Below are positions 6,340-6,738 of a stretch of DNA of 6,738 bases, piece by piece. Below the pieces are notes generated by a model. That model was not told where the DNA came from. It saw nothing but the letters and a program-made list of their open reading frames with translations, and did not search any database. The stretch covers positions 1-6,738 of the forward strand of contig JAURFZ010000074.1 in assembly GCA_030834045.1 (NCBI GenBank). Reading direction: 5' to 3'. The first letter of the stretch is position 1. Every line of letters starts with the position of its first letter. Origin of the DNA: Burkholderiales bacterium. GTDB taxonomy: Bacteria > Pseudomonadota > Gammaproteobacteria > Burkholderiales > Burkholderiaceae_A. The position numbers and the translations under genes are program-made.

Positions 6340-6738
6340 ATGCAGCTCCCTATTTATCTCGATTACTCCTCTACGACGCCCATCGACCAGCGGGTTGTGG
6401 ACCAGATGATTCCCTACTTAAGGGAGGAGTTTGGTAACCCTGCTTCGCGTAGCCATGCATTTGGCTGGAGGGCCGAGGAGGCTGTTGAAAACGCACGGCG
6501 GCAGGTGGCGGCACTTGTGAACGCTGACGCGAAGGAAATCGTCTGGACATCGGGTGCTACCGAGTCTATCAATTTGGCTCTTAAGGGTGCAGCGCATTTC
6601 TACAAAGAGCGTGGACGGCACATCATTACAGCCAAAACCGAGCATAAGGCAACGCTCGATACCTGCCGAGAGCTTGAGCGCGAGGGCTTCGAGGTTACTT
6701 ACCTTGAAGTCCAAGACGACGGGCTTATCGATTTTCAG
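6340..6738 (+). CDS. iscS: Cysteine desulfurase IscS, N-terminal 133 codons (cut by right edge)
   Basis: IscS is a PLP enzyme that takes sulfur from L-cysteine, leaving alanine, and passes it as persulfide to IscU for Fe-S cluster building and to tRNA thiolation partners. The visible part opens MQLPIYLDYSSTTP and keeps the family blocks FGNPASRSH, FGWRAEEAVENAR, TSGATES.NLA and ITAKTEHKA, where H102 corresponds to the catalytic His (H104 in E. coli) stacked on PLP. The PLP lysine and the active-site Cys loop lie beyond the window. AAAGGAAA (6328-6335) gives a good ribosome site, about 6 bases before the ATG. Two residues differ from E. coli at well-conserved places: Ser11 for Ala in YSATTP, and Ile77 for Asp in ATESDNLA. 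Position after iscR indicates the usual iscRSUA-type operon continuing to the right. Confidence 0.97.
   Translation, partial: MQLPIYLDYSSTTPIDQRVVDQMIPYLREEFGNPASRSHAFGWRAEEAVENARRQVAALVNADAKEIVWTSGATESINLALKGAAHFYKERGRHIITAKTEHKATLDTCRELEREGFEVTYLEVQDDGLIDFQ

Overview
The window carries ordinary chromosomal housekeeping genes. The organism is most likely a betaproteobacterium, probably Burkholderiales. I base this on the gene order (divergent aromatic/aspartate aminotransferase, uvrB, low-molecular-weight tyrosine phosphatase, iscR, iscS) and on the close resemblance of the proteins to proteobacterial families. IscR keeps the exact ligand numbering of E. coli IscR, and IscS aligns almost without gaps with E. 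coli IscS. Base composition is middling and evenly spread. There are no insertion sequences, tRNA, rRNA, CRISPR repeats or phage genes, and nothing points to recent transfer.

Layout, left to right. Positions 1-1328 (minus strand) hold most of a Kef/YbaL-type cation:proton antiporter, cut by the left edge inside its nucleotide-binding RCK/TrkA-N domain. A tiny predicted lipoprotein (1360-1536, plus) starts only 31 bp away and diverges from it. This lipoprotein converges with a class I aminotransferase (1548-2765, minus), leaving an 11-bp gap. The aminotransferase diverges from uvrB (2886-5024, plus) across 120 bp. A low-molecular-weight phosphatase gene (5052-5609) follows uvrB closely, and the unit ends in a clear rho-independent terminator (5658-5686). 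Then comes the iron-sulfur assembly operon: a recognisable promoter at 5698-5726, a likely IscR operator overlapping its start region, iscR (5798-6322), and the first 133 codons of iscS (6340 to the right edge).

Functionally, the right end is a self-regulated Fe-S biogenesis operon: IscR senses [2Fe-2S] supply and represses its own promoter, and IscS mobilises cysteine sulfur. uvrB supplies nucleotide excision repair, the aminotransferase closes aromatic or dicarboxylic amino acid synthesis, and the antiporter handles K+/H+ exchange. I see no undescribed multi-gene system. The points most worth a second look are a perfect 24-bp palindrome inside uvrB that coincides with unusual residues, the IscR operator, the unassigned small lipoprotein, and a hairpin at the convergent gene ends.
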